A DNA stretch of 7,244 nucleotides from an uncultured Bacilli bacterium (GCA_947589695.1 CANQBY010000060.1:1-7244), one strand, 5' to 3'. Positions 1 to 6,511 are shown, counted from the first letter of the stretch. The notes: generated by a model from the letters alone, not told the origin. Program-made: numbers and translations.

Positions 1-270
1 ATAGTTAGTGCATTTTTAGAAATTGCGGAAAATAGAGCAAGAAGACATATACCAATGACAATGGAAGATTGGGCTAATAGAATTGATAAATTTTTACTTG
101 CAGATGACAGAGACATTTTAAAAGACGCTGGAAAGATATCGCATGAAATAGCTTGTGATAAAGCCTTAACAGAATTTGAAAAGTATAGAATAAAACAGGA
201 CAAATTATATAAATCAGATTTTGATTTATTAATAGAAGAAAGTAAAAGTTGTGGTGATAAAAATGAATAA
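1..270 (+). CDS. RhuM family protein, C-terminal fragment (5' end outside window)
   Basis: The reading frame is open from base 1 and gives 89 residues ending at TAA 268-270, so the gene begins upstream of the window. The fragment has the pattern I associate with the C-terminus of the RhuM (virulence_RhuM) family: FLEIAENRARR, then MTMEDW, a D-KFL segment, and GKISHEIACDKA followed by a charged E-FEKYR helix. The full family is about 330 residues, so roughly the last quarter is visible. RhuM proteins occur on pathogenicity islands and scattered through gut bacteria; their biochemical role is not settled and I assign none. The ATG at 55 is internal (MTMEDW is mid-domain) and not a true start. 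The stop overlaps the rbgA start by 8 bp. All six Arg codons are AGA and six of nine Ile codons are ATA, unlike the genes that follow, which suggests separate origin. Family call fairly sure; function unknown. Confidence 0.75.
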   Translation: MVSAFLEIAENRARRHIPMTMEDWANRIDKFLLADDRDILKDAGKISHEIACDKALTEFEKYRIKQDKLYKSDFDLLIEESKSCGDKNE

Positions 271-1129
271 TGAAAATAAAACAAATATTAACTGGTATCC
301 CGGTCACATGGAGAAAACTAGAAAATTAATTTTAAAAGAATACAAAAATATTGATGTTGTCTATGAACTCGTGGACGCTCGTATTCCTCGTAGTTCTAAA
401 ATTAGTAATATTTATGAAATTATTGGGAATAAGCCTAAAATTCTTATTATGACTAAAAAAGATCTTGCTGATCCTATCTTATTAGAAAAATGGCTTGTAT
501 ATTTTAATAATTTAGGAAGTAAAGCCATTGCCATTGATGTCAATAATGATGAAGATATTAAAAAATTAATTTCTCTTACCCATGAGCTTATGGATGAATT
601 GCAAGCTAAAAGGGAAGAGAAGGGCTTAAAAAAGAAAGTGATTCAGGCTCTTGTCGTGGGTATTCCTAACGTCGGTAAATCATCGCTTATCAATCGGATC
701 GTAGGGAAAAAAGTTGCTCAAACTGGCAATAAACCGGGCATTACCCATCATTTAAGTTGGCTTAAAACCAATCATGATCTAATTTTATTAGATACGCCGG
801 GTATTTTATATCCACGCTTAGATAATGCTGAAGTAGCTCGCAACTTAGCTGCCTTTTCGGCCATTAAATATGAAGTAGTTGATGTAAACGAAATTGCTTT
901 TCATATTCTAAAGAAGCTTAATCGGTATTATCCGGAAAAATTAAAAGAACGCTATGGCCTTGAACCTACTAATATGGAATTAGATTTTATGGCTTGTTAT
1001 GAAATATTGGGTCCTAAAATGGGAGCCATGCGCGGTGGAGAACCCGATTATGAACGAATCAGTAACCGAATTATTAATGATCTTAAAGATGAATATGTAA
1101 AAGGAATTGTGTTTGATAATGAAATCTAA
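263..1129 (+). CDS. rbgA: Ribosome biogenesis GTPase RbgA (YlqF)
   Basis: Circularly permuted GTPase that binds the 45S precursor and drives a late step of 50S subunit assembly in Firmicutes; cytoplasmic and usually essential. The 288-residue product is typical length. The N-terminal family signature NWYPGHMEKTR lies at residues 10-20. The G motifs come in permuted order: G4 TKKD at 64-67, G1/P-loop GIPNVGKSS at 133-141, G2 Thr161 within KPGITHH, and G3 DTPG at 177-180. The C-terminal RNA-binding part contains YPEKLKERYGL and a GGEPDYER segment. I chose ATG 263 because GGTGAT (253-258), complementary to the 16S tail, sits 4 bases upstream and the protein then begins just before the conserved NWYPGHM. 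The in-frame GTG at 251 would add only four residues and would use this SD as coding sequence. It overlaps the RhuM stop by 8 bp and rnhB by 11 bp, implying coupled translation. Ten of twelve Arg codons are CGN. Confidence 0.96.
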   Translation: MNNENKTNINWYPGHMEKTRKLILKEYKNIDVVYELVDARIPRSSKISNIYEIIGNKPKILIMTKKDLADPILLEKWLVYFNNLGSKAIAIDVNNDEDIKKLISLTHELMDELQAKREEKGLKKKVIQALVVGIPNVGKSSLINRIVGKKVAQTGNKPGITHHLSWLKTNHDLILLDTPGILYPRLDNAEVARNLAAFSAIKYEVVDVNEIAFHILKKLNRYYPEKLKERYGLEPTNMELDFMACYEILGPKMGAMRGGEPDYERISNRIINDLKDEYVKGIVFDNEI

Positions 1130-1772
1130 TAATTTACTTAAATATGAAAAAGAATTATATAAAAATAATATTACCCTTATCGCCGGTGTTGATGAAGCAG
1201 GACGTGGTCCCTTATGTGGCCCTGTTGTAGCAGGTGCCGTTATTTTACCGAAAAATTATCACTTAGAAGGCTTAAATGATTCAAAACAATTAAGTGAGAA
1301 AAAAAGGGAAGAGTATTATCAAATCTTAACCAAAGAAGCCTTAGCGATTGGGGTAGGAATAGTATCTCCCGCCCGGATAGATGAAATTAATATTTTAGAA
1401 GCTTCCAGGGAAGCTATGTATCAAGCCCTAAATAACTTAAGTATTACTCCCGAATATATTTTAAGTGATGCGATGAGCTTAGATGACCTAGATATTCCCT
1501 CCAAACCGATAATCCATGGTGATGCCCTATCTTTATCGATTGCCGCAGCCAGTGTTATTGCTAAAGTAACCCGAGATCATATCATGTATGATTTAGATAA
1601 ACAATATCCCGAATATAATTTAAAAAAACATAAAGGCTATCCAACTAAAGAACATTTAGCCTTAATTAAAAAATATGGTATTACCGATATTTACCGTAAA
1701 ACCTATAAACCTGTTAAAGAAGTAATGGAGGAATTACAACATGAAGAAGTTAAAGAAACTGTGGGCGAATAA
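1119..1772 (+). CDS. rnhB: Ribonuclease HII
   Basis: Cleaves the RNA strand of RNA/DNA hybrids and initiates ribonucleotide excision repair by nicking at single ribonucleotides embedded in DNA; cytoplasmic and dependent on Mn2+/Mg2+. The 217-residue product carries the complete family core: GVDEAGRGPLCGPVVAGAV (23-41) with metal ligands Asp25 and Glu26 and the GRG substrate-recognition loop, LNDSKQLSEKKR (52-63), the third acidic ligand Asp117 in LSDAM, the fourth Asp135 in HGDALS, then SIAAASVIAKVTRDH (140-154) and HKGYPTKEH. No catalytic residue is missing. The start at ATG 1119 is preceded by AAGGA (1101-1105) at a rather long 13-base spacing. An upstream TTG at 1107 is in frame but only one base from that SD, so it is rejected. 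It overlaps rbgA by 11 bp and the next gene by 32 bp. The rbgA-rnhB pairing is a common Firmicutes arrangement. Confidence 0.96.
   Translation: MKSNNLLKYEKELYKNNITLIAGVDEAGRGPLCGPVVAGAVILPKNYHLEGLNDSKQLSEKKREEYYQILTKEALAIGVGIVSPARIDEINILEASREAMYQALNNLSITPEYILSDAMSLDDLDIPSKPIIHGDALSLSIAAASVIAKVTRDHIMYDLDKQYPEYNLKKHKGYPTKEHLALIKKYGITDIYRKTYKPVKEVMEELQHEEVKETVGE
1727..1731 (+). promoter_or_regulatory. Strong Shine-Dalgarno inside rnhB for the LtaS-like gene
   Basis: GGAGG lies within the last codons of rnhB, 9 bases before ATG 1741. It fixes the start of the downstream membrane protein despite the unusually long 32-bp overlap with rnhB and indicates independent initiation on a shared mRNA. Confidence 0.8.
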
Positions 1773-3798
1773 TTTCTTTCGCAATTTTATTTTAATCTTT
1801 TTACCGCTTTTAATTTTAGAGGTAAGTTTTCGCCTAATCGCTAACTTAGAATTTTTCTCATATTCTGGTCTGCGAATCTTATTAGGCTTAATTATAATTG
1901 CTTATCCTTTAAGTTTTCTAAGTTCTCTAATGCCTAAGATAATTTCGAAAATTTTTAATAGTATCATTATTTTTATTGCTACTATTTATGGTATTGCTGA
2001 ACTCGGATTTAAAAACTTTTTAGGTGTTTATGCTTCTGTTAGTACTAGTTCCCAAGCTGGGGCAGTCTTATCTTACATTGGGGATTTTATTAAAAGTTTT
2101 AAAGGAGTTTATTATCTTTTACTAATTCCTTTTCTTCTTTTATTAATTTATAATCTTTTCTTAGATTCTAAAGTAACCATTTCTTTACCTAAAAAAGTTC
2201 GTACTAAAAAAACTTATTTCCAATATGCCTTTTTAATCATTTTCTATTTTGGCATTCTATTGGGGTATTATGGTACTTTAAAAATTAACTTAGATTCTAA
2301 TAATACTCGTAATATAACCCCGATGGAATTATTTAAAAAACCAAGTAATCCGAGTTTAGTCGTAAATGATTTTGGTTATCTTGGCTTTGGGGTGTTAGAT
2401 ATCAAAGAATATTTCTTTCCCGGTAGTTTAAATTATGCTGTTGCTTATGATCCTAATTCTGTTCCTGATTCCTTTGTAAGTAAAGATCCTTCTTCTTATA
2501 AACCAAATAGTGAAACTATAACTTATTATGATCAAGTAACTCTTAATACCGATAATTGGAAAGATCTTATTACTCAAGAAAAAAATAATAATCTGAATAC
2601 TTTAAATAAATATTTCATTAATAATAATGTAACCACTACTAATGAATATACGGGTTTCTTTAAAGATAAAAATTTAATTGTAATTATGTTAGAATCAGGT
2701 AGTAAATTAATTGATAATCCTACTCTTTATCCTAATATTGCTCGTCTTTATCAAAATGGTTATTCCCTTAAAAATTATTTTTCACCTCGTACTAGTTGTA
2801 GTACCGGTAATAGTGAATTAAGTGCGATGACTTCTTTATATAGTATTTATAATAATTGTACTGCGAATGTCTATAAAAAGAATACCTATTTTGAAAGTAT
2901 CTTTAATTTATTTAATAATAAAGGTTATGAAACTAATAGTTTCCATGATTTTATTGACGCTTATTATTATCGTACGGAAATCCATAAAAATATGGGTAGT
3001 CAAAGATTTTATAAAATTCAAGATATGAAAATCAAATATTCAACTAGTTATGGTAACTGGGTGTCTGATGAAGAATTAATGAAGTTCTATCTATCTAAAT
3101 TAGATGAAAGACAAGATACCTCTAAACCTTTTATGTCTTGGCTCACCACCATTACTTCTCATCAACCTTATACTAATTCTACTTATGATAAGCTATATTA
3201 TGATGATATGCCTTCAGATTTAGCGAAAGATGTTCGAAGTTATATGTCTAAATTAAAAGTTGTTGATAAGGCGATTGGTCTTTTATTAGATGGCTTAGAA
3301 CAAAGAGATTTATTAGATGATACAGTAATTATTTTATTCGCGGATCATTATCCTTATGCGATTAGTAAAAAGAACTTAACTCCTGCCTTTGGTTATGAAC
3401 TAACAGAATCTAATGTTGATAGTGTTCCTTTTATCATTTATAATCCTGAATTATCTCAAAAAGAATTTTTAGAATATGCGACTTATGTTAATATTCTTCC
3501 AACTGTAGCTAATTTATTTGATCTAAACTTTGATTCACGTCTTTACTTAGGAAATGATATTTTTGATCATAACTATGAAGGTTTAGTAATTTATGCTGAT
3601 TCATCTTGGCAAAATGAGTTTGGTTATTATAGTTCTAGCACTAATAAAATGACTTATTATACAAAAAAAATGTATAGTGATGAAGAAATACTTGCAATTA
3701 ATGAGCTAGTGCGGTTAAAATTAGAAATGAGTAGTTTAGCTATTCGTCAAAACTACTTTAACTATTTAAATCAAAAATTAAATAGTTATGATTCCTAA
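1741..3798 (+). CDS. LtaS-type membrane phosphoglycerol transferase / sulfatase-fold protein
   Basis: The 685-residue product has the lipoteichoic acid synthase layout: five predicted membrane segments (about 12-34, 43-64, 71-90, 122-141, 160-179), a linker, then an extracellular alkaline-phosphatase/sulfatase-fold domain from about 305. Expected metal and catalytic residues are present: Glu318 in KNLIVIMLES; Thr355 in STGNSE, aligning with the nucleophilic Thr of LtaS GKTSDSE; His474 in TSHQPY; Asp535-His536 in FADHYPY. His402 and Arg411 (FHDFIDAYYYR) match the LtaS substrate-side segment, with Tyr409 where LtaS has Trp. LtaS enzymes move glycerol phosphate from phosphatidylglycerol onto a growing polymer outside the cell. 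The precise substrate here is inferred and could be another phosphoglycerol- or phosphoethanolamine-type head group. The only two cysteines, 353 and 373, flank the catalytic Thr. The start is fixed by a strong SD; 26 bp separate it from topA. No formylglycine sulfatase motif (CxPSR) is present. I withhold a symbol because LtaS paralogues are common. Confidence 0.88.
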   Translation: MKKLKKLWANNFFRNFILIFLPLLILEVSFRLIANLEFFSYSGLRILLGLIIIAYPLSFLSSLMPKIISKIFNSIIIFIATIYGIAELGFKNFLGVYASVSTSSQAGAVLSYIGDFIKSFKGVYYLLLIPFLLLLIYNLFLDSKVTISLPKKVRTKKTYFQYAFLIIFYFGILLGYYGTLKINLDSNNTRNITPMELFKKPSNPSLVVNDFGYLGFGVLDIKEYFFPGSLNYAVAYDPNSVPDSFVSKDPSSYKPNSETITYYDQVTLNTDNWKDLITQEKNNNLNTLNKYFINNNVTTTNEYTGFFKDKNLIVIMLESGSKLIDNPTLYPNIARLYQNGYSLKNYFSPRTSCSTGNSELSAMTSLYSIYNNCTANVYKKNTYFESIFNLFNNKGYETNSFHDFIDAYYYRTEIHKNMGSQRFYKIQDMKIKYSTSYGNWVSDEELMKFYLSKLDERQDTSKPFMSWLTTITSHQPYTNSTYDKLYYDDMPSDLAKDVRSYMSKLKVVDKAIGLLLDGLEQRDLLDDTVIILFADHYPYAISKKNLTPAFGYELTESNVDSVPFIIYNPELSQKEFLEYATYVNILPTVANLFDLNFDSRLYLGNDIFDHNYEGLVIYADSSWQNEFGYYSSSTNKMTYYTKKMYSDEEILAINELVRLKLEMSSLAIRQNYFNYLNQKLNSYDS

Positions 3799-3824
3799 AT
3801 CCGATAGTTAGAAAGGAAAATTTT

Positions 3825-5852
3825 ATGAATAATTTAGTAATTGTTGAATCCCCTGCTAAAAGTAAAACCATTGAAAAATATTTAGGGAGTGATTATAAAG
3901 TTGTCTCTAGTAAAGGCCATATTAGAGATTTAGCTACCACCGGTAAATATGGGTTAGGTATTGATATCGAAAATAATTTTACTCCAACTTATATTGCCAT
4001 CAAAGGTAAAAGTAAAGATATTAGTAATTTAAAAAAATTAGCCAAAGCTAGTGATAAAGTCATATTAGCAACCGATCCCGACCGAGAAGGGGAAGCTATC
4101 TCTTGGCATTTATATGATGAATTAAAACTAAAGGATTCGGATTATGAACGAGTTGTCTTTAATGAAATCACGAAAGATGTAGTTGTAAATTCTATTAATA
4201 ATCCTCGGAAAATTGATATGGATTTAGTTAAATCTCAAGAGACTAGAAGAATGTTAGACCGAATTATCGGTTTTAGATTAAGTAAATTAATGCAACGTAA
4301 AACTGGCGGTAAAAGTGCCGGTCGTGTCCAAAGTGTGGCCCTAAAACTAGTAGTTGACCGGGAGCGCGAAATTATGGCTTTCGTTCCAACAGAATATTGG
4401 ACTATTGAAGCTGATTTTAAAGAGTTCCGGGCGACTTTAGAAAAATATCATAACAAAAAAATTGAAATTCCCAATGAAAATGAAGCCGACGCGATTTTAG
4501 CTAAATTAGATAAGGCTTTTAAGATTGCCAAAGTTGAAGAAAAAGAAAAGAAGAAAGCCCCTAAAGATCCTTTTAGAACTTCTACGCTTCAACAAATGGC
4601 TGCGAATAAACTTAATTTTTCTTCCAGTAAAACTATGCAAATTGCCCAAAAGCTATATGAAGGTATGAATATTGGTTCGGAGACTGTCGGTTTAATTACT
4701 TATATGCGTACCGATTCTACGCGGTTAAGTGATGTTTTTGTAAATGATACAAAATCTTATATCAAAGGTAAATTTGGAGAGGAATACGTCGGTAGTGTTA
4801 AACACTCAAAAGAACCTTTAAATGCCCAAGACGCTCACGAAGCTATTAGACCTACCAGTATTATGCGTACTCCAGAATCTCTCAAACAATATTTAAGTAA
4901 TGATGAATATAAATTATATCGTCTTATCTATATTCGGAGTCTTGCCTATTTAATGAGTAGTGCCACTACTTTAGCAACCACTGTCGATTTAGAAAATAAT
5001 GGTTATTTATTTAAAGCAACCGGAAGTGTTTTAAAATTTGATGGTTATTTAAAAGTTTATCAAGAATATGAAGATAGCGAAGATACTGTCTTACCGGATT
5101 TTAAAAATTATCAAAGTGATGTTATTGTCGCCGATAAAATTGAAAAAATCCAACACTTTACCAAACCTGCACCTCGTTATACTGAAGCTAGTTTAATAAA
5201 AGAAATGGAAAGTTTAGGTATAGGACGACCTAGTACATACGCGACAATCATGAAAACTATTAAAGATCGGGGTTATGTCACGATTGAAGATAAAAAATTT
5301 GTTCCCACTGATATTGGTTTTGAAACTACCGATAAACTTCAAGAATTCTTTAGTGATATCGTAAATGTTGAATATACTGCCGAAATGGAAACAGAACTAG
5401 ACGAAATTGCTTTAAATAAAATTGACAATGTTGCCGTTTTACAAAAATTCTATACGGAGTTTGCTCCTTTAGTCGAAAAAGCTTTCAAAGAAATGACTAA
5501 AAAAGAACCAGAGAAAACCGGAGAAGTTTGTCCGGAGTGTGGAAGTGAATTAGTTGTAAGAAGCGGAAAATATGGCGAGTTTGTCGCATGTAGTAATTAT
5601 CCAAAATGTAAATACATTAAAAAAGAAGTTAAAGAAACCTCTAGTTTTGGCACTTGTCCAAAATGTCAGCATGATATCGTCGAACGTCGCACTAAAAAGG
5701 GTAAAGTTTTCTATGGTTGTAGTAATTATCCAAAATGTGATTATGCGACTTGGTATGAACCTACCGGAGAAGTTTGTCCTAACTGCGAAAAAAGTTTGCT
5801 CGTCAAGAAAAATAAAAATATTATCTGTGAACAATGTGGTTATACAAAATAG
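3825..5852 (+). CDS. topA: DNA topoisomerase I (type IA)
   Basis: Relaxes negative supercoils by single-strand passage through a transient 5'-phosphotyrosyl link; essential for chromosome topology during transcription and replication. The 675-residue product contains, in order: a Toprim domain with Glu8 in IVESPAKSKTI and the metal motif DPDREGE (84-90); the SQETRRMLDRIIGFRLS segment (137-153); KSAGRVQSVAL (163-173); the active-site motif LITYMRTDSTR (290-300) with catalytic Tyr293 and Arg295; and LGIGRPSTYATI (464-475). The C-terminus has three Cys4 zinc modules: Cys569/572/589/595, Cys611/614/632/638, and a shorter ribbon Cys651/654/668/671. The length suits a Firmicutes TopA. ATG 3825 is preceded by GAAAGGA (3811-3817) at 7 bases. 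It is the last gene of the + strand run; its usual partner dprA is not beside it. A hairpin follows 29 bases after the stop. Confidence 0.97.
   Translation: MNNLVIVESPAKSKTIEKYLGSDYKVVSSKGHIRDLATTGKYGLGIDIENNFTPTYIAIKGKSKDISNLKKLAKASDKVILATDPDREGEAISWHLYDELKLKDSDYERVVFNEITKDVVVNSINNPRKIDMDLVKSQETRRMLDRIIGFRLSKLMQRKTGGKSAGRVQSVALKLVVDREREIMAFVPTEYWTIEADFKEFRATLEKYHNKKIEIPNENEADAILAKLDKAFKIAKVEEKEKKKAPKDPFRTSTLQQMAANKLNFSSSKTMQIAQKLYEGMNIGSETVGLITYMRTDSTRLSDVFVNDTKSYIKGKFGEEYVGSVKHSKEPLNAQDAHEAIRPTSIMRTPESLKQYLSNDEYKLYRLIYIRSLAYLMSSATTLATTVDLENNGYLFKATGSVLKFDGYLKVYQEYEDSEDTVLPDFKNYQSDVIVADKIEKIQHFTKPAPRYTEASLIKEMESLGIGRPSTYATIMKTIKDRGYVTIEDKKFVPTDIGFETTDKLQEFFSDIVNVEYTAEMETELDEIALNKIDNVAVLQKFYTEFAPLVEKAFKEMTKKEPEKTGEVCPECGSELVVRSGKYGEFVACSNYPKCKYIKKEVKETSSFGTCPKCQHDIVERRTKKGKVFYGCSNYPKCDYATWYEPTGEVCPNCEKSLLVKKNKNIICEQCGYTK
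5589..5738 (+). repeat. Intragenic direct repeats in topA zinc-module region
   Basis: Two 21-bp stretches, 5589-5609 and 5718-5738, are identical at the nucleotide level and encode the CSNYPKC core of zinc modules 1 and 2. A second identical pair, ACCGGAGAAGTTTGTCC at 5517-5533 and 5763-5779, opens modules 1 and 3 (TGEVCP). Identity extends through third codon positions, so these look like recent duplication or gene conversion between modules rather than protein constraint alone. Confidence 0.75.
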
Positions 5853-5881
5853 CCACTTTTTTCTTATTTAATTATAAAAAA

Positions 5882-5901
5882 AGATGAATCTAATTTCATC
5901 T
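5882..5901. terminator. Hairpin terminator between convergent topA and XRE gene
   Basis: AGATGAA (5882-5888) and TTCATCT (5895-5901) form a perfect 7-bp stem with a 6-base loop. Read on the - strand, the stem is followed by a run of U residues (complement of the A run 5876-5881), the textbook layout for ending the XRE transcript just past its stop. On the + strand the trailing sequence (AAAATTTATTTTA) is a weaker U tract, so it may serve topA less efficiently. The stem is AT-rich, hence of modest stability. Confidence 0.7.
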
Positions 5902-5906
5902 AAAAT

Positions 5907-6362
5907 TTATTTTAGTATTTTGGGATTATTGGTTTTACCTAGTAAATAATCTGCACTAATATTATATTTTTTGCATAAGGCATAAAGTACATGAATAGAA
6001 ACAATATACTTTCCATGTTCATATTCAACAATTATTGTCGGAGCAATATTTAAATCTTGAGCTAAATTAACTTGGGTTAAATTATTACTTTTTCTAAGTT
6101 CTTTTAATCTTTGTCCACTTAAAATAGTATCTATTCCTTTTTTTGAATTCTTATATTGTTTTTTATCTGTTAAATTACAAATATAGTCCAGTGAAACATT
6201 AAAATAATCGCAAAAAGTAATAAGCCTTTTAATCGGAAAAATATCATTATTGCTTTCCCACATCGAATAAGTACTTCTACTAATATTTAAAATCTTTGCC
6301 ATATCTTCTTGCTTTAAATTATTTGTAGTTCTAATTTCTTTAATTCTTTCTATACTATACAT
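5907..6362 (-). CDS. Tandem-HTH XRE-family transcriptional regulator
   Basis: The 151-residue protein consists of two consecutive Cro/CI-type (XRE) helix-turn-helix domains. The first spans about residues 6-64 (IKEIRTTNNLKQEDMAKIL, ISRSTYSMWE, then FCDYFNVSLDYI). The second spans about 84-142 (LKELRKSNNLTQVNLAQDL, IAPTIIVEYEHGK, then LCKKYNISADYLLG). A Lys/Ser-rich linker (about 66-80) joins them. There is no sensor or protease domain, so its signal is not evident; two DNA-binding units in one chain could bind paired half-sites as a monomer. The start ATG (6362-6360) is preceded by GGTGA (complement of 6370-6374) at 7 bases. It is transcribed away from the surface-protein gene across a 149-bp region with several dyads, so control of that gene and of itself is the natural inference. 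Arg codons are five AGA and one AGG, none CGN. The family is certain; the regulatory target is not shown. Confidence 0.9.
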   Translation of the reverse strand: MYSIERIKEIRTTNNLKQEDMAKILNISRSTYSMWESNNDIFPIKRLITFCDYFNVSLDYICNLTDKKQYKNSKKGIDTILSGQRLKELRKSNNLTQVNLAQDLNIAPTIIVEYEHGKYIVSIHVLYALCKKYNISADYLLGKTNNPKILK

Positions 6363-6399
6363 ATTAAATTCACCAAATATATTTTCTCATTACTTTAAT

Positions 6400-6429
6400 A
6401 TTTTAAAAATATCATGCCGTATATGTTGA
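6400..6429 (-). promoter_or_regulatory. Possible weak promoter for the XRE gene
   Basis: On the - strand, TCAACA (complement of 6424-6429) and TAAAAT (complement of 6400-6405) are 18 bases apart and would start RNA about 30 bases before the XRE start codon. Each hexamer departs from consensus. A 7-1-7 inverted repeat (6398-6412, ATATTTT-A-AAAATAT) covers the -10, but in such AT-rich DNA this may be chance. Confidence 0.3.
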
Positions 6430-6437
6430 GTTTTATA

Positions 6438-6466
6438 TTGACTTTTGTCATTTATCATATTATAAT
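6438..6466 (+). promoter_or_regulatory. Near-consensus sigma-A promoter of the surface-protein gene
   Basis: TTGACT (-35, 6438-6443) and TATAAT (-10, 6461-6466) are separated by exactly 17 bases, matching the housekeeping consensus in 11 of 12 positions. The predicted transcript begins near 6473, leaving a leader of about 39 bases before ATG 6512. A promoter this strong would normally need repression, which fits the divergent XRE gene. Confidence 0.82.
6439..6450. promoter_or_regulatory. Small dyad overlapping the -35 box (candidate operator)
   Basis: TGAC-TTTT-GTCA is a perfect 4-4-4 dyad covering most of the -35 hexamer and the next seven bases. XRE repressors often use short dyads of this kind over promoters, but a 4-bp arm is short and could occur by chance. 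Confidence 0.35.
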
Positions 6467-6478
6467 TTATGTATAAAC

Positions 6479-6490
6479 TAGAAATTTCTA
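6479..6490. promoter_or_regulatory. 12-bp perfect palindrome just downstream of the transcription start (candidate operator)
   Basis: TAGAAATTTCTA is self-complementary over 12 bases with no spacer. It lies 12 bases after the -10 box, in the initially transcribed region. This is a good position for a dimeric or tandem-HTH repressor to block clearance or elongation. With no loop it is unlikely to act as an RNA hairpin, so a DNA-level site is favoured. Confidence 0.5.
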
Positions 6491-6495
6491 TGATA

Positions 6496-6501
6496 GAGGA
6501 G
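6496..6501 (+). promoter_or_regulatory. Shine-Dalgarno of the surface-protein gene
   Basis: GAGGAG lies 10 bases before ATG 6512 and selects that start. A nearer ATG at 6504 is only 2 bases from the SD and opens a three-codon frame whose TGA overlaps ATG 6512. Confidence 0.7.
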
Positions 6502-6511
6502 TAATGAGAAT

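Larger units (their letters stand above)
6384..6510. repeat. 11-bp inverted repeat, one copy in each divergent leader
   Basis: TTCTCATTACT at 6384-6394 and its exact reverse complement AGTAATGAGAA at 6500-6510 bracket the divergent promoter region. In each direction of transcription the motif AGTAATGAGAA lies just ahead of the start codon (about 22 bases before the XRE start, 1 base before the surface-protein start). This could be paired operator half-sites or an RNA-level leader element. The exact match is directly visible; function is inferred. Confidence 0.55.

Noticed and set aside
251..262. GTG 251 as an upstream start for rbgA
   Set aside because: It would place the best SD match (GGTGAT, 253-258) inside the coding region and adds only MVIK before the conserved start region.
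74..307. 77-residue open frame on the - strand over the RhuM/rbgA junction
   Set aside because: Lies antisense to two genes with recognisable protein families; its product is Phe/Ile/Tyr/Leu-rich, as expected from the complement of AT-rich coding DNA, and no SD was recognised.
1107..1118. TTG 1107 as an upstream start for rnhB
   Set aside because: The nearest SD (AAGGA, 1101-1105) is only one base away; ATG 1119 is a better codon with a workable spacing.
2785..2808. SPRTSCST in the LtaS-like protein as a formylglycine sulfatase motif
   Set aside because: The order of residues does not fit C/S-x-P-S/T-R; the alignment with LtaS TSDSE through TGNSE, plus the Glu, His and Asp-His ligands, explains the site better.
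3799..3824. Separate promoter for topA in the gap after the LtaS-like gene
   Set aside because: Only 26 bp are available, holding the SD; no -35/-10 pair is visible in the gap, and the AT-rich end of the upstream gene gives no convincing pair.
5550..5834. 94-residue open frame on the - strand within topA
   Set aside because: Antisense to the zinc-module region of topA; no SD, low-complexity Phe/Thr/Ile-rich product, and the repeats in it are explained by the zinc modules.
5572..5871. 99-residue open frame in another + frame over the topA 3' end
   Set aside because: Overlaps a clearly conserved coding sequence; its repeated VVIIQNV segments are the frame-shifted reading of the CSNYPKC repeats.
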